Positions 18,761 through 27,439 of a DNA stretch of 54,666 nt are shown in pieces (within the stretch, counting starts at the first letter, position 1; every line of letters begins with the position of its first letter). The DNA lies in NCBI GenBank assembly GCA_945862985.1, contig CAMAZF010000013.1, positions 1 through 54,666 on the forward strand. The letters run 5' to 3'. The position numbers and the translations under genes were made by a program. The stretch is from Bordetella parapertussis (GTDB lineage: Bacteria; Pseudomonadota; Gammaproteobacteria; Burkholderiales; Burkholderiaceae_A). The notes beneath the pieces are model-generated. The model saw nothing but the letters and a program-made list of their open reading frames with translations, was not told the origin of the DNA and searched no databases.

Positions 18761-19457
18761 GCCGCAGCACCTTGTCGACCAGCCAGGCCATGGAGCCCAC
18801 GGGCTTAAAGCTCGACTGCACGCGTGCCTTGTTGTAATCGTGTTCCACCCAGTTCAGAAAAGACTGATGGGGCTTGCGCTCGGCCAGATAGGTTCTAAAG
18901 AAGTGATCCAGCACGCCCGTCTTGGCCGACTTGAAATGGCCATAGAACCAGTGCAGTTCTTGTGCGGCCGCCTCAATGGGCTCACCCAGGCGCACATGCC
19001 GGTAGAGCACACTGAAAAACCCCGCCCGGTCGGCACCCGACTTACAGTGCACCACAGCCGGCAGGGGGATGCCTCGAATGAACTGCGCCAAAGAAAGAAT
19101 CTGTTGGGGCTCAAGCAGCTCGCGTGAGTTCACGGTGGTGGTGAGCAGCTCGATGCCCAGCTCCTCGCAGGTGCGACGCTCCAGCCGATACCAGCCCAGG
19201 TGGTCATGCGCACCCCGCAGGTTCACCACACTCTTGATCTGGAACTCGGCCTGGTAGCGACGCAGGATCGCCGGGCTGGGCTGGTTGGCTCGGTGCAGCC
19301 CGCCCGCCAGCCGAAACCGGTTCCTGTAGAGGGCCCGCAGAAAGCCGTGGTCGATGAGCATGAGGTTCGCCCAGTCGAGCCAGTGGCCCACCGGTAACGC
19401 AGCCCGGCGAGCATTTCGCGCATGGCGGGCGCGTTCGGCGTCGCTCAAGCTAGACAT
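18753..19457 (-). CDS. Dual-specificity/tyrosine phosphatase-like protein
   Basis: 234 residues from the ATG at 19457. The phosphatase signature C-x5-R is present as HCKSGADRAG, preceded by QIKSVVNLRG and a region supplying the general acid. The N-terminal HWLDWANLMLIDHGFLRALYRNRFRL could be an interfacial or membrane-near segment, and LAGGLHRANQPSPA is common in bacterial members of this group. Its start overlaps the dnaE stop by eight bases (ATGTCTAG) and its end overlaps the msbA start, which fixes it between a replication gene and lipid A export. A phosphoprotein or a phosphorylated lipid is a possible substrate; neither can be shown. Confidence 0.78.
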   Translation of the reverse strand: MSSLSDAERARHARNARRAALPVGHWLDWANLMLIDHGFLRALYRNRFRLAGGLHRANQPSPAILRRYQAEFQIKSVVNLRGAHDHLGWYRLERRTCEELGIELLTTTVNSRELLEPQQILSLAQFIRGIPLPAVVHCKSGADRAGFFSVLYRHVRLGEPIEAAAQELHWFYGHFKSAKTGVLDHFFRTYLAERKPHQSFLNWVEHDYNKARVQSSFKPVGSMAWLVDKVLRRE

Positions 19458-22400
19458 AGACGAGCTGCACATCATCCGGCCCGAAGGCCTGGGCCAGCGC
19501 AGAGAGGTTTTCATCTGAAGGAGCAATGGCAAAGCCTGGCCCCAGCCTCAGAGAGCAGACTTCCTCGCCGGTGTGCAGCTCCACCACCACCGGGCAGGCC
19601 TGCCCAGGCAGGGGCGAACGCGCTGCGGTGACCGCTGAACGCACACGGTCGATGAGGTCTCTGGCCATGCGGTCGGAGGCATTGGCCTGCAGCCGAATGG
19701 CCAGGGCCTTGGCATGGCGCAGGCGCACCTCCACCAGGGTGAGGATCTCATTTGCGCTGCCGCGCAGGCCACCGGAATACTCATCGTGGTCAATGCGGGC
19801 ACTCACCAGCAGCGGCTCATCCACTTTCAGAACCGACTTGCGCGACTCGAAGAGTTCGCTAAAGACCGTGACCTCCATTCGGGCCGAGCCATCGTCCAGC
19901 ACGATCACCCGCATCATGCCGCGCTTGGTCATCTGCGCACGGCTGTCCACCACCACCCCTGCAATCCAGAGGGGCTCGCGGCTAGGCACCACGCGCGCCA
20001 GAGGGGTTCCTGCATAGCGGCGCAGCTCCTTGGCTGCGGAATCAAACAGGCTGCCCGAGAAGCAATAGCCCAAGGCCACCTTCTCCTCGAGCAGCGTCTC
20101 GCGAGGGGTGTAGCGCGGACCACCGGCGAAAGAGGCCCCACCCTGGGCGCTGCCCGTTCGCGCCGCTGCGCCTGCCTGATCCAGCGACAGCGCCGCGGGG
20201 TCTGCATCCCCAAAGAGTCCTCCCTGCTGGGCGTTGGCCTCGGCATCGTCTGCGGCCTGACAGGCCAGCGCAATCTGTGAGACCAGCAGCGCACGCTCGG
20301 CACGCCCGGCCTTCGCCCCCTGAGGATGCAGGCCATCAAAGGCACCTGCCTTCACCAGGGCCTCGATGGCCCGCTTGTTCACCACGCGACGGTCCACTCG
20401 TGCGCAGAAGTCAAAGAGGTCCTTGAAGGGCCCAGCCTGGGGGCCGGAGTCTCTTGCCGCCACGATGTTCTGCACGGCCGACTCACCCACCCCACGAATG
20501 GCACCCAGGCCGTAGCGAATGGCACGAGACCGCTCGGAGGGCTCCTTCTGCGGCAGGCCCAGCTCGTCCACACCCAAGACCGGCTCGAACCGATACTGGC
20601 TCAGATTGATGTGCGGCGGCAGTACGCCGAGTCCGTTGGCCTTCGCGTCCTGCACCAGGAAGGCCACCTTGTCGGTGTCGTCCATGTCCGATGAGAGCGT
20701 GGCCGCGAGAAACTCTGCTGGGTAGTGGGCCTTGAGCCAGGCAGTCTGATAAGTGATCACGGCATAGGCCGCGGTGTGGCTCTTGTTAAAGCCGTACTCC
20801 GCAAACTTCTCCATGAGGTCAAAGAGCTGGGTGGCCAGTGCCTCGCTGTGGCCCTTCTTCTGTGCCCCCTCCAGAAAGATGCTGCGCTGCTGGGCCATTT
20901 CCTCAGGCTTCTTCTTGCCCATGGCCCGACGCAGCAGGTCCGCACCCCCGAGGGTATAGCCCGCCATGATCTGGGCGATCTGCATGACCTGCTCTTGGTA
21001 AACAATCACCCCGTAGGTGGGCGAGAGGCACTCCTTGAGGTCCTCGTGAAAGTAGTCCACCTTCTGCTGGCCGCGCTTACGCAGGATGAAGTCGTCCACC
21101 ATGCCCGAGTTCAGAGGACCCGGTCGGTAGAGCGCCAGCATGGCGATGATGTCCTCAAACCGATCGGGCTGAAGCTTCACCAGGTAACGCTTCATGCCCT
21201 GGCTCTCCACCTGGAAGATGGCCGTGGTGTTGGCCTCCTTGAGCACGGTGTAGGCCGCGGGGTCATCAAAGCCATAGAGGTCTTCGAGCTTCAGCACGCC
21301 TTGGGGTCGATCGGGATAAAGCCGATTGATGGTCTCCACCGCGAGCTGAATGATGGTGAGGTTGCGTAGGCCCAGGAAGTCGAACTTCACCAGGCCCGCC
21401 GCCTCCACGTCGTCTTTGTCGTACATGCTCACCACACCATCTGCGCCCTCAGCCCCTGGCGCCTGATAGAGCGGGCAGAAATCGGTGAGTCGTCCAGGGG
21501 CAATGAGCACGCCACCTGCGTGCATGCCCACATTTCGACTGAGGTCTTCCAGAGGTTCGGCCAGCATGAGCAGCTCTCGCACCTCATCTTCCTTCTGCTC
21601 ACGCTCGGCCAGGATGGGCTCCTTCTCGCGAGCCTCCTTCAGTGAGAGCGGCTTGTTCTGCAGCACAGGGATGAGCTTAGAGAGCTGGTCACAGAAGTTG
21701 TAAGGCAGCTCAAGCACACGGCCCGCATCTCGGATCACGGCCCGAGAGGCCATCGTGCCGAAGGTCACGATCTGGCTCACGGCCTCTCGGCCATACCGCT
21801 CGCGCACGTACTCAATCACGCGCTGTCGCTTGTCTTGGCAGAAGTCGATGTCGAAGTCGGGCATGCTCACCCGCTCGGGGTTCAGAAAGCGCTCAAAGAG
21901 CAGGGAGTACGGCAACGGATCGAGATCGGTGATGCCCAGGCTGTAGGCCACCAGCGAGCCCGCGCCGGAGCCCCGGCCGGGGCCCACAGGCACGCCATGG
22001 TTCTTGGCCCAGTTAATAAAGTCCGCCACGATCAGGAAATAGCCGGGAAAGCCCATCTGAATGATGGTGTTGCACTCGAGCTCGAGCCTTGCGGTGTAAG
22101 TGGGACGGGCGGCCTCGCGCTGGGCGGGGTCTGGAAAGCGTTGAATGAGGCGCTGCTCCAAGCCCTCTGCGGAGAGGCTTCGCAGGTAGTCCTCCAAGCT
22201 CTCGCCATGAGGCGTGGGGAAGTTGGGCAGCTGGGGCTTGCCCAGCTGCAGGGTGAGGCTGCAGCGCTGCGCAACCACCAGGGTGTTGGCCAGGGCCTGC
22301 GGCCAGTCCGCAAACCTCTCCACCATCTCGGCCTGGGTGGTGAGGTGCTGCTGATTCGTGAACCGCTTGACGCGACGGGGGTTCGCCAGGGTCTCGCCGT

Positions 22401-23112
22401 TGGCAATACAGACGCGCGCCTCATGACTGCGAAAGTCCTCAGGATCCAGGTACTGAACGGGGTGGGTGGCCACCACGGGGATGCCCAGCGTTTGCGCGAG
22501 CAGCACGGTCTGTTGGTTGAAGGGCTCCTCGCCCTCCCGTCCACAGCGCTGAACCTCGAGGTAAAAGCGGTCTGAGAAGATCTCCAGCGCCCGACGCGCG
22601 GCCTCCTGCGCCTGGCCATAAGAGGCCGGCGTGCCCTTGGAGAGATGCTGACCCACCTCGCCGAGATGCCCACCGGAGAGCATGATCAGGCCTTCATGAA
22701 GCGCAGCCTCGCTTCGTGCGTTGCGTTCTTGGAACCAGTGCCAGCGAAGCTCGCCGCGATCGCGATTGGCGTTGGTGAGCCAGGCCCGGCTGATGAGCTC
22801 ACAGAGATGGGTATAGCCCAGGCTGTTCTGAATCAGGAGCAGGGCTCGAAACGGCTGGTCGGGATGGGCCTCGTTGGTGATCCAGACATCGGCACCCATC
22901 AGAGGCTTGACGCCCTTGCTGCGAGCTGCCTTGTAGAACTTAATGAAGCCAAAGGTGTTGGCCAGGTCGGTGAGCGCAAGGGCCGGCTGGCCATCGTCTG
23001 CAGCTTTTTTCACGGCCTCATCAATGCGCGTGATGCCATCGACCATCGAGTACTCGGAGTGCATCCGAAGATGCACAAAACGGGGGGCCGACGAGGGGTC
23101 GATGGCAGTCAT
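19450..23112 (-). CDS. dnaE: DNA polymerase III alpha subunit
   Basis: 1220 residues from the ATG at 23112, where the conserved PHP start FVHLRMHSEYSMVDGITRI begins close to the N terminus; a longer in-frame extension carries no conserved sequence. It is the catalytic subunit of the chromosomal replicase. Landmarks are the PHP domain (about 1-280), GPGRGSGAGSLVAYSLGITDLDP, the catalytic PDFDIDFCQDKR, KFDFLGLRNL, the GYTLGGADLLRRAMGKK and FNKSHTAAYA stretches of the fingers, helix-hairpin-helix YGLGAIRGVG, and an OB fold near LWIAGVVVDSRAQ. Divergent from the GT39 gene with only 39 bases between start codons. First gene of a coupled three-gene operon. Confidence 0.97.
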   Translation of the reverse strand: MTAIDPSSAPRFVHLRMHSEYSMVDGITRIDEAVKKAADDGQPALALTDLANTFGFIKFYKAARSKGVKPLMGADVWITNEAHPDQPFRALLLIQNSLGYTHLCELISRAWLTNANRDRGELRWHWFQERNARSEAALHEGLIMLSGGHLGEVGQHLSKGTPASYGQAQEAARRALEIFSDRFYLEVQRCGREGEEPFNQQTVLLAQTLGIPVVATHPVQYLDPEDFRSHEARVCIANGETLANPRRVKRFTNQQHLTTQAEMVERFADWPQALANTLVVAQRCSLTLQLGKPQLPNFPTPHGESLEDYLRSLSAEGLEQRLIQRFPDPAQREAARPTYTARLELECNTIIQMGFPGYFLIVADFINWAKNHGVPVGPGRGSGAGSLVAYSLGITDLDPLPYSLLFERFLNPERVSMPDFDIDFCQDKRQRVIEYVRERYGREAVSQIVTFGTMASRAVIRDAGRVLELPYNFCDQLSKLIPVLQNKPLSLKEAREKEPILAEREQKEDEVRELLMLAEPLEDLSRNVGMHAGGVLIAPGRLTDFCPLYQAPGAEGADGVVSMYDKDDVEAAGLVKFDFLGLRNLTIIQLAVETINRLYPDRPQGVLKLEDLYGFDDPAAYTVLKEANTTAIFQVESQGMKRYLVKLQPDRFEDIIAMLALYRPGPLNSGMVDDFILRKRGQQKVDYFHEDLKECLSPTYGVIVYQEQVMQIAQIMAGYTLGGADLLRRAMGKKKPEEMAQQRSIFLEGAQKKGHSEALATQLFDLMEKFAEYGFNKSHTAAYAVITYQTAWLKAHYPAEFLAATLSSDMDDTDKVAFLVQDAKANGLGVLPPHINLSQYRFEPVLGVDELGLPQKEPSERSRAIRYGLGAIRGVGESAVQNIVAARDSGPQAGPFKDLFDFCARVDRRVVNKRAIEALVKAGAFDGLHPQGAKAGRAERALLVSQIALACQAADDAEANAQQGGLFGDADPAALSLDQAGAAARTGSAQGGASFAGGPRYTPRETLLEEKVALGYCFSGSLFDSAAKELRRYAGTPLARVVPSREPLWIAGVVVDSRAQMTKRGMMRVIVLDDGSARMEVTVFSELFESRKSVLKVDEPLLVSARIDHDEYSGGLRGSANEILTLVEVRLRHAKALAIRLQANASDRMARDLIDRVRSAVTAARSPLPGQACPVVVELHTGEEVCSLRLGPGFAIAPSDENLSALAQAFGPDDVQLVYV

Positions 23113-23151
23113 GACAGAGATTTTCGCACCTTCCCTGCGTATGATCGCGGC

Positions 23152-24849
23152 ATGCCTGCAGTTCGCCCTCTTCTGACCACGCCCCTGGCCAGCCAGCACG
23201 CCTTTCTGATGGGGCTCTTGGCCTTTGTTGGGCTGCTGGCGGTGGCCCGTCTCATCATGGCCTTAGCCTGGCCCGTGCCCCTCTCGGTGGACGAGGCCCA
23301 ATACCTGGTCTGGTCGCGCGAGTTTCAATGGGGCTATTACTCCAAGCCCCCCATCATTGCCTGGATGCTGGGCGTGGGCGACGCGGTCTGCCCCACCAGC
23401 CTGGTGGGCATCGAGGGCTGCACGCGATGGCTTCAGCCTCTGGCCATGGCGGGTGCAGGCCTGGGCGTGGCGCTGTGCGCCCATGCCCTCTTTGGACGTT
23501 TGCGCATCACGGCCTGGTCCTTGGTGCTGTTCTTCACCATGCCAGTGGTGGGCTTCTATGCTCAGGTGGCGAGCACCGATGCCTGGCTGCTCTTTTTCTG
23601 GTCCATGGGTCTGTATGCCTTCATTCGGGCGAACGAGCGCCCCATGGTGCAGATCCGGGGCGTGCCTGCGCCTGTGGAGGGTCGGGTGCTGGAGTGGTGG
23701 GTCTTGGTGGGGGTCTGCGCAGGTCTGGGCCTCTTGACCAAGTACAGCATGGGCGCATTTGTGATCTCGGCCTTTGTGTTTTTGTTCTTGGAGCGACAGC
23801 TCATGCGGCCCGGCCCCTGGATCGCGGCGGGGGTGGCCTTCATTGTGTTCGCACCCAACCTCGCCTGGAACGCACATTGGGGCTTCCCAACCTTTGGTCA
23901 TCACGCCGACATCCTGGTGCACGATGCGCCCTCGGGACAAGGCATCGCGGGCCTGCTGGAGTTCTTCGGCGCGCAGTGGCTGCTCTTTGGTCCTGTGCTG
24001 TTTGGCATGCTCTGGTTCGGCACCGCGCGCAAGCTCATGCGGGATGCAGCCGGTGTGCGCCCGCCTTTCTCGGAAGACGTGAGCCGAGGGATTCGCATGG
24101 CGCTCTGCTTTGCCTGGCCTATCCTGCTGATTGCGCTCGTGCAGAGCGCGCTCTCACGGTCGCATGCGAACTGGGCAGCACCCGCTGCCGTTGGCATGGC
24201 CCTAGCCGCTGCAGCCTGGTGGATGGCCGAGAGCGCCGGGCGCGGCGCTCGACTCTCGCTGGGCACGCAGACCGCACTCTGGGCGAGCCTCGTGGGTCAA
24301 GGCCTCGTGGCCGCGCTGCTGCTGGTGCTGCCCTGGCTGGTACAGGGGGCTGGTTGGTCAGGCGACCGAGCGCGCGATCCCTTCGTGCGGCTCACCGGCT
24401 TCTCTGAGGCCGCCCAGGCCCTGCGACCGCTGGCGATGGCCCAGGCCCAGGCAGGCGAGCCGCTGCGCATCATCGCGCGCGATCGAGACCTGCTGGCGGG
24501 CCTTGCCGCGCACCTGTCCGATGCCGAGGTCTACTTCTGGGACCGCGACCCTCGAGACCCGCTGCGCCCACCCAAGGCAGAAAACCACTGGGCCCTGCAA
24601 AAGCCTTTGGCCCAGCAGCCCGTTCGCCCAGGTGAGGCTTGGCTGTTGGTTCAGCGGGTGAATGTATGCCAGGGCAAGGCCCGTGCCGAGCAGAGCCTGA
24701 CGGACGACCTGGCGCTTCAGTTTGAGACCCAGACCCCATTGGCCCAGACCCACCCAAGCGCTGCCCGCGAGCTGGAGGTCGTGCGTCTCAAGGGGCTCGC
24801 GAACGCCGGCGTAAGCGCGACCTGGGTGTCGCGGCCCATGTCCCAGTAG
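23152..24849 (+). CDS. GT39/PMT-type membrane glycosyltransferase
   Basis: 565 residues, predicted about 10-12 membrane helices. The first periplasmic loop SVDEAQYLVWSREFQWGYYSKPPIIAWML contains the DE pair and KPP motif of GT-C enzymes that use polyprenyl-phosphate sugars as donors. Start ATG 23152 gives a short N terminus before helix 1. It shares its promoter region with dnaE. A GT2 that could make its lipid-linked donor follows after 9 bases. The acceptor may be lipid A, another glycolipid or a protein; the sequence does not say. Confidence 0.8.
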   Translation: MPAVRPLLTTPLASQHAFLMGLLAFVGLLAVARLIMALAWPVPLSVDEAQYLVWSREFQWGYYSKPPIIAWMLGVGDAVCPTSLVGIEGCTRWLQPLAMAGAGLGVALCAHALFGRLRITAWSLVLFFTMPVVGFYAQVASTDAWLLFFWSMGLYAFIRANERPMVQIRGVPAPVEGRVLEWWVLVGVCAGLGLLTKYSMGAFVISAFVFLFLERQLMRPGPWIAAGVAFIVFAPNLAWNAHWGFPTFGHHADILVHDAPSGQGIAGLLEFFGAQWLLFGPVLFGMLWFGTARKLMRDAAGVRPPFSEDVSRGIRMALCFAWPILLIALVQSALSRSHANWAAPAAVGMALAAAAWWMAESAGRGARLSLGTQTALWASLVGQGLVAALLLVLPWLVQGAGWSGDRARDPFVRLTGFSEAAQALRPLAMAQAQAGEPLRIIARDRDLLAGLAAHLSDAEVYFWDRDPRDPLRPPKAENHWALQKPLAQQPVRPGEAWLLVQRVNVCQGKARAEQSLTDDLALQFETQTPLAQTHPSAARELEVVRLKGLANAGVSATWVSRPMSQ

Positions 24850-24858
24850 AATCCGGCG

Positions 24859-25830
24859 ATGCACAGCCTCGACGTCTCCATTGTCATTCCCATCTACAAC
24901 GAGGTAGAAACGCTCCCCAGGCTCGTGGAGCGGGTGCGCGAGGCCATGACCCCTGGCTGGGGCGACGGTGACGAGGCCCAGTTCGAGCTGGTGCTTGTCG
25001 ACGATGGCTCGCGAGATGGCTCTCGAAAGCTGCTGAAGTCACTGGCCGCTCAGACACCTTGGCTGCAGGTGCGCTACCTCATTCGCAACTACGGGCAGAG
25101 CACGGCCCTCCAGGCGGGCTTCGATGCGGCCCGCGGTCGGTTCATTGTGACCCTCGATGGCGACTTGCAGAACGACCCGCTCGACATCCCCATGATGATT
25201 CAGATGTTGCGGGAGAACGATGAGATCGACATGGTCTCGGGCTGGCGCAAAGAGCGCCAAGATGCCGAGCTCTCGCGCAAGCTGCCCAGCAAGATGGCCA
25301 ATGCGCTCATCAGCAAAGTCACCAAGGTGCAGCTCCATGACTACGGCTGTGCGCTCAAAGCCTATCGGGCACAGATCATTCACGACCTGCGGCTCTACGG
25401 GGAGCTGCATCGATTCATTCCGGCCCTGGCGGCCGAGGTGGGTGCACGTATTGTGGAGGTTCCGGTGCGCCATCATGCCCGCAGCGCGGGCGTCTCCAAG
25501 TACGGCATCGACCGGACCATTCGCGTCATTCTGGATCTGCTCTGGATTCGATTCACCATGCGGTTTCTGCACCGACCCATCCATGCCTTTGGTGGCGTGG
25601 CGCTCTTCATGCTCTTCTTTGGCCTGAGCATTCTGGGCTGGCTGGGGTTCGAGAAGATCATTCTCGGCGAAGACATTGGCGGTCGACCGTTGCTGTTTCT
25701 GGGCGTGCTGCTCACACTCGTGGGCACCCAGCTCTTGGCCGTTGGCCTGCTGGGCGAGCTGCTCATTCGCATCTATCACGAACCTTCTGGGCGGCGGCAG
25801 TACTTGTTGAGGAATGAGCGCGAGATTTAA
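24859..25830 (+). CDS. Polyprenyl-phosphate glycosyltransferase (GT2, ArnC/GtrB/DPM1-like)
   Basis: 323 residues. The GT-A domain has SIVIPIYNEVETLPRLV, LVLVDDGSRDGS, RNYGQSTALQAGFDAARGRFIVTLDGDLQNDP (donor-binding D-x-D-like) and RHHARSAGVSKYG, and two C-terminal membrane helices follow (about 230-290). Such enzymes attach a sugar from a nucleotide donor to undecaprenyl phosphate on the cytoplasmic side. It is placed to supply the GT39 enzymes before and after it. No arnA/arnB-like sugar-modifying genes are present in the window, so aminoarabinose is not implied. Confidence 0.87.
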   Translation: MHSLDVSIVIPIYNEVETLPRLVERVREAMTPGWGDGDEAQFELVLVDDGSRDGSRKLLKSLAAQTPWLQVRYLIRNYGQSTALQAGFDAARGRFIVTLDGDLQNDPLDIPMMIQMLRENDEIDMVSGWRKERQDAELSRKLPSKMANALISKVTKVQLHDYGCALKAYRAQIIHDLRLYGELHRFIPALAAEVGARIVEVPVRHHARSAGVSKYGIDRTIRVILDLLWIRFTMRFLHRPIHAFGGVALFMLFFGLSILGWLGFEKIILGEDIGGRPLLFLGVLLTLVGTQLLAVGLLGELLIRIYHEPSGRRQYLLRNEREI

Positions 25831-25842
25831 GATGGAGGGGCG

Positions 25843-26127
25843 ATGAGAAGCCTCCGACCTGAACAGATTGTTCTTCTTAAAGAGTTGGCGATCCGCCATG
25901 GGTTCACCCACTTGGGTGTTTTCGGTTCATTCGCCCGAGGCGATGACGACGAGAGCAGCGATATCGACCTCATTGTGAGTGGAGTTGGTCATCGTGGCCT
26001 GTCTATTGGGGCATTTCAAATGGATGCTCAACAAGCCCTCAACCGCAAAGTAGACGTTGTGACACGAGCAGGGCTCCATCCAAGTATTCGCGCCCGGATA
26101 CTTTCGGAAATGGTGGAGCTGAGTTGA
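25843..26127 (+). CDS. mntA: MNT-domain nucleotidyltransferase antitoxin
   Basis: 94 residues. LGVFGSFARGDDDESSDIDLIV holds the nucleotidyltransferase signature GS-x(9)-D-x-D, with a third acidic residue in VDVVT. MntA antitoxins transfer AMP from ATP to a tyrosine of the paired HEPN toxin and silence it. A GGAGGGG ribosome site precedes the ATG by a few bases, and the GT2 stop is only 12 bases upstream, so it is probably read from the glycan operon promoter. Base composition is visibly lower in GC than in the genes on either side, which suggests later insertion. Confidence 0.85.
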   Translation: MRSLRPEQIVLLKELAIRHGFTHLGVFGSFARGDDDESSDIDLIVSGVGHRGLSIGAFQMDAQQALNRKVDVVTRAGLHPSIRARILSEMVELS

Positions 26128-26474
26128 GACCCTCTCAAGCGGGCGACGCCGTCTATCTGCAGCAGATGATCGACTGTATTGAACGAATCGAGTCCTTCTC
26201 AAAGATCTCAATTTCCACATCAGACATCACACTCATGAGGCAAGACGCAGTCTTGCGAAACCTGCACGTGCTCACCGAGTGCAGCCAACGGCTATCGGCC
26301 CACATCAAGAGTGAGGCTCCTGAGATCCCATGGAACGCGCTCGCTGGCTTTAGAAATGTTGTCGTTCACAATTACCTTTCTCTTGATGATCAGATCATTC
26401 AGCGAGTCGTGCTCGAGGAATTGCCGATACTCAGGCGACAACTTGAAACTCTGCTGTCAAGTCAAAGATCTTGA
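26124..26474 (+). CDS. hepT: HEPN-domain RNase toxin (HepT/DUF86)
   Basis: 116 residues. The HEPN active site R-x4-H is seen as RNVVVHNY (about 88-95), after WNALAGF, as in HepT toxins that cleave RNA or tRNA and are disarmed by poly-AMPylation. The tyrosine in HNY is the residue modified in studied pairs. It starts with TTG inside the mntA stop (TTGA), so the antitoxin is made first and translation is coupled. Its end overlaps the next gene in the same way. A complete pair with intact motifs. Confidence 0.83.
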   Translation: MRPSQAGDAVYLQQMIDCIERIESFSKISISTSDITLMRQDAVLRNLHVLTECSQRLSAHIKSEAPEIPWNALAGFRNVVVHNYLSLDDQIIQRVVLEELPILRRQLETLLSSQRS

Positions 26475-27439
26475 AGCGCCTCTTTAAGCCCACGCTGGGC
26501 GTGCTGCTGCTGGTTGCGCTCTTTCATTCGATTGGCTGGGCGAAGGTAGGACAGAGCCTTCTGAAGACTCAGCTCGGGTGGCTGGGCGCCGCGCTGTTTT
26601 TTGCCCTTCTGGCCAACCTGGTCTGCGTGCTTCGATGGAAGGCCATCGCAGATCGTCTCGGGCTCGCGGCGCCCTTCACCCGGCTCGGCTCTCTCTACTT
26701 TCAAGGCATCTTCGCCAACAGCATCCTGCCGGGCGGTATTGTGGGCGGCGATGTCTGGCGCAGCATGGGTCTGGCTCAGACTGCCTGCAAAGAGGCCACA
26801 CCCGAGCGTCAATCGCTTGCGGCAGGGACCGTCTTTCTCGACCGTGCTGCGGGGTTCTGGGGGCTTGCGCTCATCAGCCTGCTGGCATTGGGTGCATTGG
26901 CCGCGCAGTGGCAGGCAGGCCGAGCCTCGGCCGACACCAACATGCTCTCGAATGCGACGCTTTTTGGCGCCATGGGCTACGCCCAAACCCTGGCGGCCCT
27001 GTTGGTGATGCCCTGGCTGGCGGCAGGCGTCTGCGCCCCGCTCATCAGTAAGTTCGCAGCGCAGACCGGACGCTGGCAGGGCAAGGTGGAGGTGATGCTG
27101 CAGCTGGCTCGCGCCACGCCATTGCTGGTTCGTACGCTGCCTCACTCAATGGTGAGCCAGTTGCTTACCATCGCGGCCTTTGGGTGCGGGCTTCAAGCCG
27201 CTGGCATTTCCATTGAACCAGTCACCCTGATTGCAGTCGCTGCAGGCATTTTCTTGGCAGGGGCCCTTCCTGCTGCAGTCGGGGGATTCGGGGCAAGAGA
27301 ACTCGGAGCGATCGCTTTTTTAACTCCACTGGGGTACGAGGCCGGGGGTGTAATGGCAGGCTCCATCCTCTTTGGCCTGACCGCCACCATCCAGGGCCTA
27401 GGCGGACTGCTCGCCTGGCTTCAGAGCCGAAAGTCCTGA
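26471..27439 (+). CDS. Flippase-like / lysylphosphatidylglycerol-synthase-TM family membrane protein
   Basis: 322 residues, about eight membrane segments. GSLYFQGIFANSILPGGIVGGDVWRSMGLAQ and VFLDRAAGFWGL are characteristic of the AglD/UPF0104 (PF03706) family, whose members move or modify lipid-linked substrates. TTG start overlapping the hepT stop. Located between the GT2 and the second GT39, it could flip the polyprenyl-phosphate sugar to the periplasm; this is inferred from context. Without the inserted MNT/HEPN pair it would follow the GT2 directly. Confidence 0.75.
   Translation: MKRLFKPTLGVLLLVALFHSIGWAKVGQSLLKTQLGWLGAALFFALLANLVCVLRWKAIADRLGLAAPFTRLGSLYFQGIFANSILPGGIVGGDVWRSMGLAQTACKEATPERQSLAAGTVFLDRAAGFWGLALISLLALGALAAQWQAGRASADTNMLSNATLFGAMGYAQTLAALLVMPWLAAGVCAPLISKFAAQTGRWQGKVEVMLQLARATPLLVRTLPHSMVSQLLTIAAFGCGLQAAGISIEPVTLIAVAAGIFLAGALPAAVGGFGARELGAIAFLTPLGYEAGGVMAGSILFGLTATIQGLGGLLAWLQSRKS

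Noticed and set aside
22645-23151. Upstream extension of the GT39 frame into dnaE
   Set aside because: It would add 169 residues antisense to the conserved PHP region of dnaE with no signal of coding; the ATG at 23152 fits the family.
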